Source: Entoloma clypeatum (Eukaryota > Basidiomycota > Agaricomycetes > Agaricales > Entolomataceae). Taken from it: a DNA stretch of 64,000 nucleotides. Below are positions 62,688 to 64,000 of the stretch, in pieces; the stretch's first letter is position 1, and each line of letters opens with the position of its first letter. Below the pieces are notes generated by a model, which did no database searches, was not told the origin of the DNA, and worked only from the letters and a program-made list of their open reading frames with translations. The translations under genes and the position numbers were made by a program. The stretch is taken from assembly GCA_963565915.1 (NCBI GenBank), contig OY751490.1, forward strand, positions 5,022,001-5,086,000, written 5' to 3'.

Positions 62688-64000
62688 TAGTGTTTCAAGG
62701 TCCAGTTTACCTTCATTGATTTCAGACCGAGACTGGACCACCAGTCTCGGTTTTTAAGGTTTCGGATCACGGCCGGTCTTCGGTTCACTCAAAACTTTAG
62801 AATTTGAAAGACCGGCCAAAGACTGGTTCAGATCGGTTTAAACCAGTATTTTCCACGGAACAATCTGAGGAACAGAAATCAAGATCACGAAACGGCAAAG
62901 TGCAAAATTTGTGCCATTTGCAAGAATTGAACTCACAACCTCTATAGTACAGAACATTATTTCAGTCCTCTATCTAACCAACTGAGCCACCAGTCCATTA
63001 TATCTGGTGCATCACACTCATTCTACATCACAACTTTCCCACTTCCCAAATAGGCACACCTAAAAAAAAAACACAAAAGGTGTGTGTGCGTGCTCCCTCC
63101 TGCCTTGATCACAAGTAGACAGATTATAAATAAAATCTATAAATATATTCTGGCCTTTTCAGCATCTGTGCCCCTCATTGCAGAGTCAGCAATGGGTGGA
63201 TGTGTCGTTTCGACATTGGATGACGCGCATCATGTGCGCATCAAATGTGTCAAATATATGTAAACAAACTCAAAAAACATTGCATTTCTCCTTAATATGG
63301 CTACACAGGAGGAAGTCAGCTTACAGACTATATCAATTATGTAGCAGAGTATCATATGTCAATAAATATGTGTTGATTTTATGGAATGATGCCATGGATT
63401 TTAAGTCATAGAGGTGCCATGCTCTACACCAAATAATAGTAAACAATGCACAAAATGCATCGCGCAGGCGCGCGCAGTGCCTTCCTCATGGTCTAATAAT
63501 AGTTGGAAGTGATAGAACTCATAAATAGATATGTATTCACCTTCTGAAGCACTTTGTATAATTTTTAGAAGTCCAGATAAGATAGAAATAATAAAATGTG
63601 CAGATTTCAGTAAAAGTGTTATATCTCCCTAATGAATGAGCCAAATTTGAAAAACAAATGTGCTGTGAGATCTCCTGAATGAGGAGAATCCAAAGCTGAA
63701 ACAAAAAAGTTTGGTCAAATTTTCGACCTATTTTGCTCATATTCATCTCATCAAGTCCTTTAATTTTATTTGAAGGGTCTGAATAGGTTTACATACACTG
63801 TTTCAATAGCATATGTATAGTATATTTAGAGTACAAATGTTGTGCAAAGGAGGAAGCTAGAAAATTTGTTTTTTGTGTTTGAAAACACCATGCCACACTG
63901 TTCATCACAATTTACATTGTGTTTTGATGCATCAATTTGGAGCACCAACTTTCTACCATCCATAGCTCATGTATATAACTCTATATATACTTCCTATGAG
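62688..64000. mobile_element. hAT-like element, copy 3, truncated by the window end
   Basis: Starts TAGTGTTTCAAGGTCCAGT at 62688, with the candidate target octamer AGTACTGC just before. Subterminal CGGTTTAAACC is at about 62839. From 63190 to the end it matches segment U in the orientation of copy 2. It lacks the minisatellite on this side and instead carries a tRNA-like sequence. The other end is outside the window. Confidence 0.75.
62918..62998 (-). ncRNA. tRNA-like sequence (degenerate tRNA-Ile type)
   Basis: The minus strand has an A box (TGGCTCAGTTGG, 62978-62989) and a B box (GAGTTCAATTC, 62924-62934). A pairing T arm (GTGAG/CTTGC) and a loop GAAATAA compatible with anticodon AAT lie between standard-looking arms. 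The acceptor ends do not pair and the variable region is too long, so it is a tRNA pseudogene or tRNA-derived SINE head. Confidence 0.55.

Noticed and set aside
1..64000. CRISPR array, bacterial operon or phage module
   Set aside because: Introns, NLRs, hydrophobin and LTR elements show a fungal nuclear genome; the repeats present are satellites or coding repeats without spacers.

Overview
This window is nuclear DNA of a filamentous basidiomycete, most likely an agaricomycete. The evidence is dense genes with 50-80 nt GT-AG introns, a class I hydrophobin, NACHT-type NLR genes, an F-box/LRR protein, Hsp20 genes and chromodomain Gypsy retrotransposons. I read splice structures by eye from reading frame, GT-AG ends and family conservation; none has been checked against transcripts.

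Bases 1-34,200 are gene-rich and of moderate GC. In order: an intact five-exon NACHT-ankyrin NLR (40-3130); a decayed NLR relic that has lost its NACHT domain and runs straight into WD40 repeats (5229-7477); an uncharacterised protein with a nuclease-like motif; TFIIF beta; two tandem indoleamine 2,3-dioxygenase genes; a cysteine-rich small secreted protein (SSP); a canonical Hsp20 with heat-shock elements; an intron-containing tRNA-Lys(CUU); a MYND-finger protein with an 18-nt microexon; a class I hydrophobin that looks inactivated; unknown genes; an inverted second copy of the SSP; an F-box/LRR gene; and a second, very divergent Hsp20-like gene that keeps the three-exon layout of the first.

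Bases 34,200-64,000 are a nested transposon block, AT-rich at first. It opens with a 577-bp TA-flanked MITE and a Copia gag relic. Then comes a hAT-like family: 8-bp target duplications, ends reading TAGTGTTT, and internal 20-bp minisatellites. One copy (39716-48076) sits inside an older related copy in the opposite orientation, which creates a large inverted repeat. It is itself split by a 6.1-kb chromodomain Gypsy element (41302-47411). A 540-bp hAT MITE, gag relics, an LTR-gag fragment, a second Gypsy family (52520-59170), a broken multicopy gene, a truncated Gypsy and a third hAT copy running off the window follow.

The most noteworthy signals are these. Both Gypsy families carry a Tf1-like self-primer match between LTR and primer-binding site. 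Their stop codons are dominated by TGA, with one CGA-to-TGA change visible by comparing copies inside the window. The NLR ankyrin repeats are nearly identical except at a few positions. The decayed NLR shows an in-frame NACHT excision. The two Hsp20 genes share intron phases despite extreme protein divergence.
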